Below the pieces are notes generated by a model. That model was not told the origin of the DNA. It did no database searches and worked only from the letters and a program-made list of their open reading frames with translations. From Nitriliruptorales bacterium (GTDB taxonomy: Bacteria > Actinomycetota > Nitriliruptoria > Euzebyales > Egibacteraceae): 9,028 bases of DNA. Made by a program: the position numbers and the translations under genes. Location of the stretch: the NCBI GenBank assembly GCA_007119305.1, contig SKPY01000073.1:1-9028 (forward strand), given 5' to 3'. Position 1 is the stretch's first letter; every line of letters starts with the position of its first letter. Of the stretch, positions 1 through 6,296 are shown one piece after another.

Positions 1-576
1 GACCCTGATGACCACTGGCCGGAGGCGGTGGGCGAGGGCTTCCCTGCCCTCGCGCAGCTGCGGGCCGAGGGAGTCGTCCGAGCCATCGGTGCAGGCATGA
101 ACCAGTCCGCCATGCTGACCCTCTTCGTGCGGGAGACCGACATGGACGTCGTGATGGTCGCGGGCCGCTACACGTTGCTCGAGCAGGGCGCGCTGGACGA
201 CCTGCTGCCCGCGGCGCTCGAGCGTGGCATCGCCGTCGTGGCGGCAGGCGTGTTCAACACCGGTATCCTCGCGAGCGCCCACCCCGGGCCGGGCGCGAAG
301 TACAACTACGCGAACGCGTCGCCGACGGTGCTCCAGAAGGCGCAGCGGATTGCCTCGCTGTGCGAGCGGCACGGCACCTCGCTGCCTGCCGCTGCGATGC
401 GCTTCCCGCTAGGCCATCCGGCCGTGGCGAGCGTGGTCATCGGTGCGCGCGACGGCGCCGAGATGCGCGCCAACGCCGCGGCCTTTGGGAGCCGGATCCC
501 GCAGGCGCTGTGGGACGATCTGCACGCGGCGGGACTCGTGGTCCCCTCGGCGCCGCTGCCCGAGGAGGTGCCATGA
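1..576 (+). CDS. Aldo/keto reductase, sugar 1-dehydrogenase type (5' partial)
   Basis: The reading frame is open from the first base, so the start and N-terminal part lie outside the window; about 191 residues are visible. What remains is the C-terminal half of an aldo/keto reductase (AKR) TIM barrel. It shows the strand GVVRAIGAGMNQS, the segment DVVMVAGRYTLLEQGALDDL, the loop AVVAAGVFNTGIL, and the late motif VVIGARDGAEMRANAAAF, where Arg and Asn of this family usually contact the NAD(P) phosphate. The pattern is closest to the D-threo-aldose 1-dehydrogenase / L-fucose dehydrogenase branch, which oxidises an aldose to its lactone in the cytosol. The catalytic Asp-Tyr-Lys-His residues would lie upstream and cannot be checked. 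The stop codon overlaps the start of the lactonase-like gene (ATGA), which supports consecutive steps of one pathway. The family call is firm; the substrate is inferred. Confidence 0.9.
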   Translation, partial: DPDDHWPEAVGEGFPALAQLRAEGVVRAIGAGMNQSAMLTLFVRETDMDVVMVAGRYTLLEQGALDDLLPAALERGIAVVAAGVFNTGILASAHPGPGAKYNYANASPTVLQKAQRIASLCERHGTSLPAAAMRFPLGHPAVASVVIGARDGAEMRANAAAFGSRIPQALWDDLHAAGLVVPSAPLPEEVP

Positions 577-1421
577 GCATCATCGACGCCCACCATCACC
601 TGTGGAATCCGGCCGAGCGTTCCTATCCGTGGCTCGAGGATGCCGCGCTCGCGCCGATCCGGCGTCCCTACGTCTTGGACGACCTGCGCGGGCACGCGGA
701 CGCAGCCGGTGTGCACCGCACCGTCCTCGTCCAGACCGTCTCCGACCTGTCGGAGACGAGGCAGTTCCTCACAGTCGCGCACGCGTCGCGGGGGCTGATC
801 GCCGGCGTGGTGGGGTGGGTCGACCTCACTGACCCCGACGTCGAGCGGACGCTGGCCGAGCTGCGCGCGAGCCCTGGTGGCGAGCTCCTCGTCGGCATCC
901 GGCACCAGGTGCAGGACGAGGAGGATCCGGGATGGCTGCTGCGGCCCGACGTCCTGCGCGGGCTGCAGGCCGTGGCGGCAGCGGGGATGTCCTACGATCT
1001 CCTCGTCTTCCCGCAGCAGCTCGCGGCCGCCGCGGGCGCCGTCGAACGCGTGCCGGAGGGCCGGTTCGTGCTCGACCATGCAGGCAAGCCGCCCATCCGC
1101 AGCGCCGTGCTCGAGCCGTGGGCCACGGACCTGCGGCGCCTGGCCGGGCACGGCAACGTGGCCTGCAAGCTGTCGGGCCTCGTCACCGAAGCGGACTGGC
1201 AGCACTGGACGATGTCGGATCTCCGGCCGTACGCCGACGTGGTGCTCGAGAGCTTCGGTCCGGGTCGGGTGATGGCCGGGTCTGATTGGCCGGTGTGCGA
1301 GCTGGCGGCGTCGTACGCGCGGGTGTGGGAGGTCGCGAGTGAGCTCGTTGCCCTGCTGGCCGCGGCGGAGCAGCGCGCTGTCCTTGCGGAGGTTGCCGCC
1401 CGGTTCTATCGATTGGGGTAG
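573..1421 (+). CDS. Amidohydrolase, L-fuconolactonase / L-rhamnonolactonase-like
   Basis: A 282-residue protein, normal length for COG3618 metal-dependent hydrolases. The ATG at 573 is supported by AGGAGG at 563-568, by the 4-base overlap with the preceding gene, and by the standard N-terminus IIDAHHHLW. Family landmarks in order: the HxH metal pair His7/His9 on strand 1, GIRHQVQDEEDP with His111, FVLDHAGKPP with His169, ACKLSG near 198-202, and MAGSDWPV with the expected catalytic Asp238. The C-terminal AARFYRLG is also typical. Relatives hydrolyse sugar lactones such as L-fuconolactone or L-rhamnonolactone to the aldonic acid. Directly after an aldose 1-dehydrogenase this would be the second step of an oxidative sugar pathway. 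No motif is missing. The substrate could be another 6-deoxy or pentose lactone, since sequence alone does not separate these. The next steps (dehydratase, aldolase) are not in the window. Confidence 0.92.
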   Translation: MSIIDAHHHLWNPAERSYPWLEDAALAPIRRPYVLDDLRGHADAAGVHRTVLVQTVSDLSETRQFLTVAHASRGLIAGVVGWVDLTDPDVERTLAELRASPGGELLVGIRHQVQDEEDPGWLLRPDVLRGLQAVAAAGMSYDLLVFPQQLAAAAGAVERVPEGRFVLDHAGKPPIRSAVLEPWATDLRRLAGHGNVACKLSGLVTEADWQHWTMSDLRPYADVVLESFGPGRVMAGSDWPVCELAASYARVWEVASELVALLAAAEQRAVLAEVAARFYRLG

Positions 1422-1473
1422 GTCCGGCCCCGCTCGTCCTGCGGGTCGGTCTCATGCCAAGGGGAGCAGCCTC

Positions 1474-1502
1474 TTGACAGGGTCCTAGCCCGACCGTACG
1501 GT
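1474..1502 (+). promoter_or_regulatory. Sigma-70-type promoter for the ABC transporter operon
   Basis: A perfect -35 hexamer TTGACA (1474-1479) is followed after 17 bases by TACGGT (1497-1502), which fits the actinobacterial TAnnnT -10 pattern. Transcription would begin near 1508-1510, about 77 bases before the preferred start of the ATPase gene. The -10 element lies inside a perfect 10-base palindrome, ACCGTACGGT (1493-1502), so a repressor bound there would block the promoter. This is the only strong promoter seen in the window, and it marks the break between the upstream reductase/lactonase operon and the transporter operon. Only a weak 5-bp inverted repeat (CCCGC/GCGGG, 1429-1445) lies between the lactonase stop and the promoter, so read-through from upstream is possible. 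Confidence 0.65.
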
Positions 1503-1508
1503 GACCTC

Positions 1509-1522
1509 AGCAATCGATTTCT
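1509..1522 (+). promoter_or_regulatory. Candidate LacI-family operator at the transcription start
   Basis: AGCAATCGATTTCT is symmetric at 12 of 14 positions and has a perfect 8-base core AATCGATT centred on CG. LacI/GalR-family repressors usually bind such AAnCGnTT palindromes. It sits 6 bases downstream of the predicted -10 element, over the expected transcription start, the classic place for a sugar-responsive repressor. A regulator gene is not in the window, so the assignment rests on shape and position only. A repressor of another family, or chance in a short gap, remains possible. Confidence 0.5.
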
Positions 1523-1585
1523 CGCCTTTGGGGGCCGGCGTTCTTGCGCACCCTCCAGGGTGCCGTCGCGACGAAGCGAACCGAT

Positions 1586-3106
1586 GTGAGCGAGCAGCTG
1601 CTCAGAATCGAAGGCATGAGCAAGGCCTTCCCTGGGGTTCAGGCCTTGTCGAACGTAGGGCTCGATCTTAACGCCGGTGAGGTGCACGCCGTCGTCGGCG
1701 AGAACGGGGCGGGCAAGTCCACGCTCATGAAGGTGCTCGCCGGCATCTACGAGAAGGACACCGGCACGATCTACATGGACGGCAAGCCGGTCGAGATCGA
1801 CAGCCCCGTGACCGCGCAGAGCCTCGGCATCAGCATCATCCATCAGGAGCTGGCGCTCATGCCGGACCTGACGATCGCGGAGAACATCTACATCGGGCGC
1901 GAGAAGCGCAAGTGGTTCGGGCTGTTCGTCGACAACAAGGACCTGAACCGGCGCGTGAAGGACCTGTTCGAGCGCCTCGGCATCTCGCTCGACCCGCGGA
2001 CGAAGGTCGCCAACCTCCTCGTCGCGCAGCAGCAGGTCGTCGAGATCGCCAAGGCGCTGTCGTTCAACGCCCGCGTGCTGATCATGGACGAGCCGACCGC
2101 TGCGTTGACCGAGTCGGAGACGGAGGCGCTGTTCGGGATGATCCGCGACCTCAAGGCGCGCAGCACAGGGATCCTCTACATCTCCCACCGCATGGAGGAG
2201 CTCAAGGCGATCTCGGACCGCATCACGGTGCTGCGGGATGGCCACTACATCGACACGCTCGACACCGCCGAGACGGACCTGCGTGAAATCATCTCCTTGA
2301 TGGTTGGTCGGGAGATCAAAGGGGAGACCCGTCCCGAGGTCACGACCGGCACTCGGCCGGTCATGCTGCGGGTGGAGGGGATATCGACGAAGAGCTTGCT
2401 GAAGGACGTGAGCTTCGAACTGAAGAAGGGCGAGATCCTCGGGTTTGCAGGTCTAATGGGGGCCGGCCGTACCGAGGTCGCCCGGGTGATCTGCGGGGCC
2501 GACAAGGCCGACAGCGGCGAGATCTACCTGAACGGCGAGCACGTCCACATCCATAACCCCGCCGACGCTGCCCGCTTGGGCATTGGCTACCTCTCCGAGG
2601 ACCGCAAGCGGTACGGCCTGATGCTCGAGCAGGACGTGAACTTCAACATCCTGATCTCATCGCTCACCGACTACGTCAACGTGGTCGGTCTCGTGCGGGA
2701 CGAGCAGGGACGCAAGACGTCGACCCGGTACGTGGACTCACTGAGCATCAAGACGCCTTCGATACGGCAGAGGACGGACAACCTCTCGGGCGGGAACCAG
2801 CAGAAGATCGTCATCTCGAAGTGGCTGGCGAAGGACTGCGACATCCTGATCTTCGACGAGCCGACCCGAGGGATCGACGTCGGAGCGAAGGAGGAGATCT
2901 ACGCGCTCCTCAACGGGCTAGCCGAGCAGGGCAAGGCGATCATCATGATCTCCTCCGAGCTGCCTGAGGTGCTTCGTATGGCGCACCGCATCGTCGTCAT
3001 GTGCGAGGGACGGGTCACCGGCATCCTCGACAACTCCGAGGCGGACCAGGAGCTCATCATGGACTACGCAACACGCGCAGGCGCACACGGAGGCATTGCG
3101 ACATGA
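1586..3106 (+). CDS. Sugar ABC transporter, double ATP-binding subunit (RbsA/MglA type)
   Basis: A 506-residue ATPase with two tandem nucleotide-binding domains, the usual length for RbsA/MglA/XylG proteins that power CUT2 sugar importers at the inner face of the membrane. Domain 1 has Walker A GENGAGKST (Lys44), a signature region LLVAQQQ (144-150) and Walker B LIMDEPT (Asp168-Glu169). Domain 2 has the family's altered Walker A GLMGAGRT (289-296, Arg295 in place of Lys), signature LSGGNQQ (400-406) and Walker B LIFDEPT (Asp424-Glu425). The GTG at 1586 is preferred because it gives MSEQLLRIEGMSKAF, the normal family N-terminus. An in-frame TTG at 1544 would add 14 residues, and neither start has a strong Shine-Dalgarno site. 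An ATG at 1616 would cut into the first strand. Oddity: the domain-1 signature has Leu145 where Ser is usual. It overlaps the permease gene by 4 bases (ATGA). Confidence 0.95.
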   Translation: MSEQLLRIEGMSKAFPGVQALSNVGLDLNAGEVHAVVGENGAGKSTLMKVLAGIYEKDTGTIYMDGKPVEIDSPVTAQSLGISIIHQELALMPDLTIAENIYIGREKRKWFGLFVDNKDLNRRVKDLFERLGISLDPRTKVANLLVAQQQVVEIAKALSFNARVLIMDEPTAALTESETEALFGMIRDLKARSTGILYISHRMEELKAISDRITVLRDGHYIDTLDTAETDLREIISLMVGREIKGETRPEVTTGTRPVMLRVEGISTKSLLKDVSFELKKGEILGFAGLMGAGRTEVARVICGADKADSGEIYLNGEHVHIHNPADAARLGIGYLSEDRKRYGLMLEQDVNFNILISSLTDYVNVVGLVRDEQGRKTSTRYVDSLSIKTPSIRQRTDNLSGGNQQKIVISKWLAKDCDILIFDEPTRGIDVGAKEEIYALLNGLAEQGKAIIMISSELPEVLRMAHRIVVMCEGRVTGILDNSEADQELIMDYATRAGAHGGIAT

Positions 3107-4110
3107 CCCAGGTCAAGGCGCCTGAGGCGGCGCCGAAGGAACGGGCAGCACCCTCACGTGGTGTGTTGCGCCGGCAGCTTCAGCAGTTCCTGGCCTTCGC
3201 CAGCCTGATCGTGCTGATGGCCTTCTTCTCCATCGCCAACCCGAACTTCCTGACCTGGTCGAACGTCACCGGAATCCTGCTGTCAACCGCGGTCATCGGC
3301 ATCCTCGCCCTCGGGACCACGTTCGTGATCATCACCGGCGGCATCGACCTGTCGCTCGGCACCGGCATGACGCTGGCGTCCGTCGTGACTGCCATGCTTC
3401 TCGTCACCTGGGGCCTGCCTCTGGCGGTCGGCGTGCTGGGCGGCATCCTCTTCGGAGCCTTGATGGGCTTCGTCAACGGCTTCAACGTCTCCATCCTGAA
3501 GATCCCGCCGTTCATCGCGACCCTCGCCATGATGCTGATCGCTCAGGGCCTCGCGCTGGTCATCTCGGGGACGGCACCCATCTACTTCACCGGAGTACCG
3601 GGCTTCACTGACATCTCCCGGGGCTCGCTGATACCTGGCCTCCAGCTCCCGAACGCCGTCCTCATCCTGTTCGCGCTCACTGCCATCGCGGCGGTGCTAC
3701 TGGGCAAGACCATCCTCGGCCGCTACACCTTCGCGATCGGCAGCAACGAGGAAGCGACGAGCATCTCGGGGATCAACGTCCGCAAGTGGAAGATCATCAT
3801 CTACACGCTGTCCGGCGCGTTCACGGGGATCGCCGGCGTCGTGCTCGCGGCACGCCTGAACTCGGCACAGCCTGCGCTCGGGCTCGGCTATGAGCTGCAG
3901 GCCATCGCCGCGGTCGTCATCGGCGGGACCTCGCTGCGTGGCGGGAAGGGCAGCATCATCGGGACGCTCATCGGCGCGCTGATCATGGGCGTGCTGGTCA
4001 ACGGCCTCAGGATCATGTCGATCCCCCAGGAGTGGCAGACGGTCGTCGTCGGGGTCGTCATCCTCGTGGCGGTCTACACCGACATCCTTCGTCGCGGCAA
4101 GGGGGGGTAG
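3103..4110 (+). CDS. Sugar ABC transporter permease (RbsC type)
   Basis: A 335-residue integral membrane protein of the BPD_transp_2 family, of typical length. After a polar N-terminal tail of about 25 residues come hydrophobic segments at roughly 28-45, 54-76, 88-103, 106-125, 135-155, 183-201, 228-250, 265-275, 285-302 and 312-328. Conserved landmarks are ITGGIDLSLG (77-86), SILKIPPFIATLAMM (130-144) and the cytoplasmic coupling region ELQAIAAVVIGGTSLRGGKG (264-283). As in CUT2 systems it would form a homodimer that takes sugar from the binding protein, with the preceding ATPase as motor. The ATG at 3103 overlaps the ATPase stop codon and has GGAGG at 3089-3093, nine bases upstream. Translational coupling with the ATPase is likely. 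The transported sugar cannot be read from this subunit. Confidence 0.95.
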   Translation: MTQVKAPEAAPKERAAPSRGVLRRQLQQFLAFASLIVLMAFFSIANPNFLTWSNVTGILLSTAVIGILALGTTFVIITGGIDLSLGTGMTLASVVTAMLLVTWGLPLAVGVLGGILFGALMGFVNGFNVSILKIPPFIATLAMMLIAQGLALVISGTAPIYFTGVPGFTDISRGSLIPGLQLPNAVLILFALTAIAAVLLGKTILGRYTFAIGSNEEATSISGINVRKWKIIIYTLSGAFTGIAGVVLAARLNSAQPALGLGYELQAIAAVVIGGTSLRGGKGSIIGTLIGALIMGVLVNGLRIMSIPQEWQTVVVGVVILVAVYTDILRRGKGG

Positions 4111-4168
4111 CACTTCCGACACATTCCCGCAAGGTCCTTCGCAGGCACAGCATGATTGGAGTAGTCGA

Positions 4169-5161
4169 ATGAACCGCAGAATCCTCGTCATGGCCGCCGC
4201 GCTCGTGGCAGCCCTCGTGCTCGCCGCGTGTGGCGGCGACGGCGCGACCGATACCGCGGGGGACGCCGTTGACGGCAACGGCGACGGCGACCGCCCCTAC
4301 ATCGCCCTCGTGTCCAAGGGCTTCCAGCACCAGTTCTGGCAAGCGGTCAACCAGGGCGCGGAGGAGGCCGCCGAAGAGTTCGATGTGGAGATCACCTTCG
4401 AGGGTCCCGACTCGGAGGCCGAGGTGGCGCAGCAGATCGACATGCTGCGGACCGCCATGGACCGCAATCCCGACGCCCTCGGGTTCGCCGCCCTCGACAG
4501 CGAGGCAGCGGCGCCGCTCATGGAGGACGCAGAGGCGCGTGACATCCCCGTCATCGCCTTCGACTCCGGTGTCGACAGCGACGTGCCGCTCACGACCGCG
4601 GCGACCGACAACCTGGCTGCGGCCGCCCACGCCGCGGAGAAGATGGTCGAGCTGACCGGCGGCGAGGGCCAGATCGCGCTCATCGTCCACGACCAGACCA
4701 GCGTCACCGGCGTCGAGCGTCGCGATGGCTTCGTCCAGTACATCGAGGAGAACGCGCCCGACATGGAGATCGTCGCCATCCAGTACGGCGGCGGAGACCA
4801 CCTCGAGTCGACGAACCTCGCCACGGCGATCATGCAGGGTAACCCCGATCTCGTCGGCATGTTCGGCGCGAACGAGGGCTCGGCCATCGGTGTTGTGAAC
4901 GCGGTCAACGAGCTCGGGCGGGCCGGCGACATCGTCGTCATCGGCTTCGACTCCGGGCAGGCGCAGATCGACGCCATCCGCGAGGGCATGATGGCGGGCG
5001 CCATCACCCAGAACCCGATCGGGATCGGCTACGAAACCGTGAAGGCCGCGGTCGGGGCTCTGAACGGCGAGGATCTGCCCGAGACCATCGACACCGGGTT
5101 CTTCTGGTACGACCAGAGCAACATCGACGACGAGGAGATCCAGGCGGTCCTCTACGAGTAG
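4169..5161 (+). CDS. Sugar-binding lipoprotein of the ABC transporter (Peripla_BP_4, RbsB type)
   Basis: A 330-residue extracytoplasmic binding protein. The N-terminus is a lipoprotein signal: Arg3-Arg4, a hydrophobic stretch, and lipobox LAAC with Cys21 as the lipid-modified residue. A Gly/Asp-rich linker follows to about residue 42, then the type I periplasmic-binding fold. That fold starts at PYIALVSKGFQHQFWQAVNQG, where the aromatic and polar residues normally meet the sugar, and continues through DIPVIAFDSGVDSD, TAATDNLAAAAHAAEKM and IVVIGFDSG near the C-terminal lobe. The ATG is backed by GGAG at 4158-4161, seven bases upstream. The gap after the permease is 58 bases and shows no clear structure. 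The gene order ATPase-permease-binding protein is complete. It probably delivers the aldose used by the surrounding enzymes. A strong hairpin follows the stop codon. Confidence 0.95.
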   Translation: MNRRILVMAAALVAALVLAACGGDGATDTAGDAVDGNGDGDRPYIALVSKGFQHQFWQAVNQGAEEAAEEFDVEITFEGPDSEAEVAQQIDMLRTAMDRNPDALGFAALDSEAAAPLMEDAEARDIPVIAFDSGVDSDVPLTTAATDNLAAAAHAAEKMVELTGGEGQIALIVHDQTSVTGVERRDGFVQYIEENAPDMEIVAIQYGGGDHLESTNLATAIMQGNPDLVGMFGANEGSAIGVVNAVNELGRAGDIVVIGFDSGQAQIDAIREGMMAGAITQNPIGIGYETVKAAVGALNGEDLPETIDTGFFWYDQSNIDDEEIQAVLYE

Positions 5162-5173
5162 CCCTCAACACGG

Positions 5174-5204
5174 GGTGGCGCGGAGGCCCGGCCTCTGCGC
5201 CACC
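5174..5204 (+). terminator. Strong intercistronic stem-loop after the binding-protein gene
   Basis: Bases 5174-5187 pair with 5191-5204 to give a 14-bp stem (one G-U pair) closed by the 3-base loop CCG. The 3' side is not followed by a run of T, so it is not a classical intrinsic terminator. U-tract-free hairpins of this kind are common after genes in high-GC actinomycetes. Placed just after the binding-protein gene and before the dehydrogenase, it could protect the 3' end of a transporter mRNA or partly terminate transcription, so that binding protein is made in excess over the enzymes. The stem is seen directly; the function is inferred. Confidence 0.6.
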
Positions 5205-5211
5205 GCGTTGT

Positions 5212-5230
5212 CGGTCCTCCAGGAGGGTCG
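5212..5230 (+). promoter_or_regulatory. Small hairpin that includes the ribosome-binding site of the dehydrogenase gene
   Basis: The dehydrogenase gene has an excellent Shine-Dalgarno AGGAGG at 5221-5226, seven bases before its GTG. Directly upstream sits CCTCC (5216-5220), its complement. Bases 5212-5218 can pair with 5224-5230 (7 bp, two of them G-U) around a 5-base loop, tying up half of the ribosome-binding site. This could damp translation, but the stem is short and may be incidental. Confidence 0.35.
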
Positions 5231-5233
5231 CAC

Positions 5234-6235
5234 GTGACGCAGAACATCTCGTGGGGCGTGCTCAGCACTGCGAACATCGGCACCCGCCTCGTCATCCCGG
5301 CGATGCAGCAGTCGCAGCACTGCCATGTGACGGCGATCGCCTCACGCGATCTCGCGCGTGCTCAGGATGCCGCCCGCGCGCTCGGCATCGAACGGGCCTA
5401 CGGCAGCTACGAGGAGCTGCTCGCCGATCCCGAGATCGACGCCGTCTACAACCCGCTGCCGAACCATCTCCATGTGCCCTGGACCGTGCGCGCCGCGGAG
5501 GCAGCCAAGCACGTGCTGTGCGAGAAGCCCATCGCGTTGACGGCAGCCGAGGCCGAGACGCTGCTCGGCGTGCGCAACCGGACCGGCGTCCGCATCCAGG
5601 AGGCCTTCATGGTGCGCACGCACCCGCAATGGACGCGGACCCGCGAGCTCGTGAGCAGCGGTGACCTCGGCGAGCTCCACGCGATCCAGGGCTTCTTCAG
5701 CTACTACAACACCGACCCCGGCAACATCCGCAACCAGGCCGACATCGGCGGTGGCGGACTCCTCGACATCGGCTGCTACCCGGTCACGACCTCACGTTTT
5801 GTCGTCGGGGCGGAGCCGCGCCGCGTGGTCGCCGTCATCGAGCGTGACCCGGTCTTGGGCATCGACCGGCTGGGCAGCGCGCTGCTCGACTTCCCCGGCG
5901 TTCAGGCGAGCTTCACGTACTCCACCCAGCTCTTCCCCTACCAGCGCATGACCTTCGTCGGAACGACCGGTCGGCTGGAGGTCGAGATCCCGTTCAACGC
6001 GCCGCCCGACCGGCCCTGCCGCTTGTTTCTCTACCGCGAGCACGACCCGGGCGCCGAAGCGGAGCTGCTGGACATCGCCACCTGCGACCAGTACACGGTC
6101 GCCGCCGACGCGTTCGCGTCCGCGATCCTCGACGGGTCGCCGCAGCCCGTGCCGCTCGAGGACTCGGTGCAGAACATGCGGGTGCTCGACGCCCTCATGC
6201 GGTCGGCCGAGACCGACACCTGGCAGAGTCCCTGA
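5234..6235 (+). CDS. Gfo/Idh/MocA-family sugar dehydrogenase
   Basis: A 333-residue NAD(P)-dependent oxidoreductase of normal family length. The Rossmann nucleotide-binding start is WGVLSTANIGTRLVIPAM (7-24; a relaxed form of the GxGxxG turn). It is followed by YNPLPNHLH (72-80) and the hallmark CEKPIAL (96-102) with the Glu97-Lys98-Pro99 triad. The C-terminal sheet domain carries EAFMVRTHPQW (123-133) and GGGGLLDIGCYPV (172-184), with the Asp178 and Tyr182 expected in the active site. These motifs resemble the branch holding D-xylose/glucose 1-dehydrogenases and dimeric dihydrodiol dehydrogenases, so a C1 oxidation of an aldose to a lactone is a reasonable guess. The GTG start is fixed by AGGAGG at 5221-5226. 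It lies between the importer and the isomerase in the same direction. Exact substrate and cofactor are unknown. Confidence 0.9.
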   Translation: MTQNISWGVLSTANIGTRLVIPAMQQSQHCHVTAIASRDLARAQDAARALGIERAYGSYEELLADPEIDAVYNPLPNHLHVPWTVRAAEAAKHVLCEKPIALTAAEAETLLGVRNRTGVRIQEAFMVRTHPQWTRTRELVSSGDLGELHAIQGFFSYYNTDPGNIRNQADIGGGGLLDIGCYPVTTSRFVVGAEPRRVVAVIERDPVLGIDRLGSALLDFPGVQASFTYSTQLFPYQRMTFVGTTGRLEVEIPFNAPPDRPCRLFLYREHDPGAEAELLDIATCDQYTVAADAFASAILDGSPQPVPLEDSVQNMRVLDALMRSAETDTWQSP

Positions 6236-6243
6236 CCTTGCGT

Positions 6244-6253
6244 GCCGTACGGC
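6244..6253 (+). promoter_or_regulatory. Palindrome sharing CCGTACGG with the operon promoter
   Basis: GCCGTACGGC is a perfect palindrome in the 61-base gap before the isomerase gene. Its 8-base core CCGTACGG is identical to the core of ACCGTACGGT over the -10 box at 1493-1502. By eye these are the only two exact copies in the window, and both are upstream of genes. It may be a second binding site for the same regulator. No good -35/-10 pair is visible around this copy. Confidence 0.35.
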
Positions 6254-6258
6254 GCGCG

Positions 6259-6282
6259 GTCGAACCATGGAGAGCATTCGAC
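6259..6282 (+). promoter_or_regulatory. Inverted repeat upstream of the isomerase gene
   Basis: GTCGAA (6259-6264) and TTCGAC (6277-6282) form a perfect 6-base inverted repeat with a 12-base spacer, ending three bases before the ribosome-binding site. It could be a protein-binding site with half-sites 18 bases apart or a small RNA hairpin. It is short enough to be chance. Confidence 0.3.
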
Positions 6283-6285
6283 AAG

Positions 6286-6291
6286 AAGGAG
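6286..6291 (+). promoter_or_regulatory. Ribosome-binding site that decides the isomerase start
   Basis: AAGGAG lies five bases before the ATG at 6297. An in-frame ATG at 6267 would add ten residues but has no comparable site upstream and would place this sequence inside the gene, so 6297 is chosen. Confidence 0.75.
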
Positions 6292-6296
6292 TCCCG

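Noticed and set aside
306..1205. Long minus-strand open frame opposite the reductase and lactonase genes
   Set aside because: It is a mirror of two clearly recognisable plus-strand genes in high-GC DNA. Its translation is Arg/Asp/His-rich and shows no family motif.
1404..1417. Second LacI-like half-matching site (TATCGATT) about 105 bases upstream of the promoter operator
   Set aside because: The spacing would suit DNA looping, but symmetry is poor and the bases encode the conserved FYRL end of the lactonase, so coding need explains them.
1429..1445. Possible terminator after the lactonase gene
   Set aside because: The stem is only 5 bp (CCCGC/GCGGG), cannot be extended cleanly and has no T-run.
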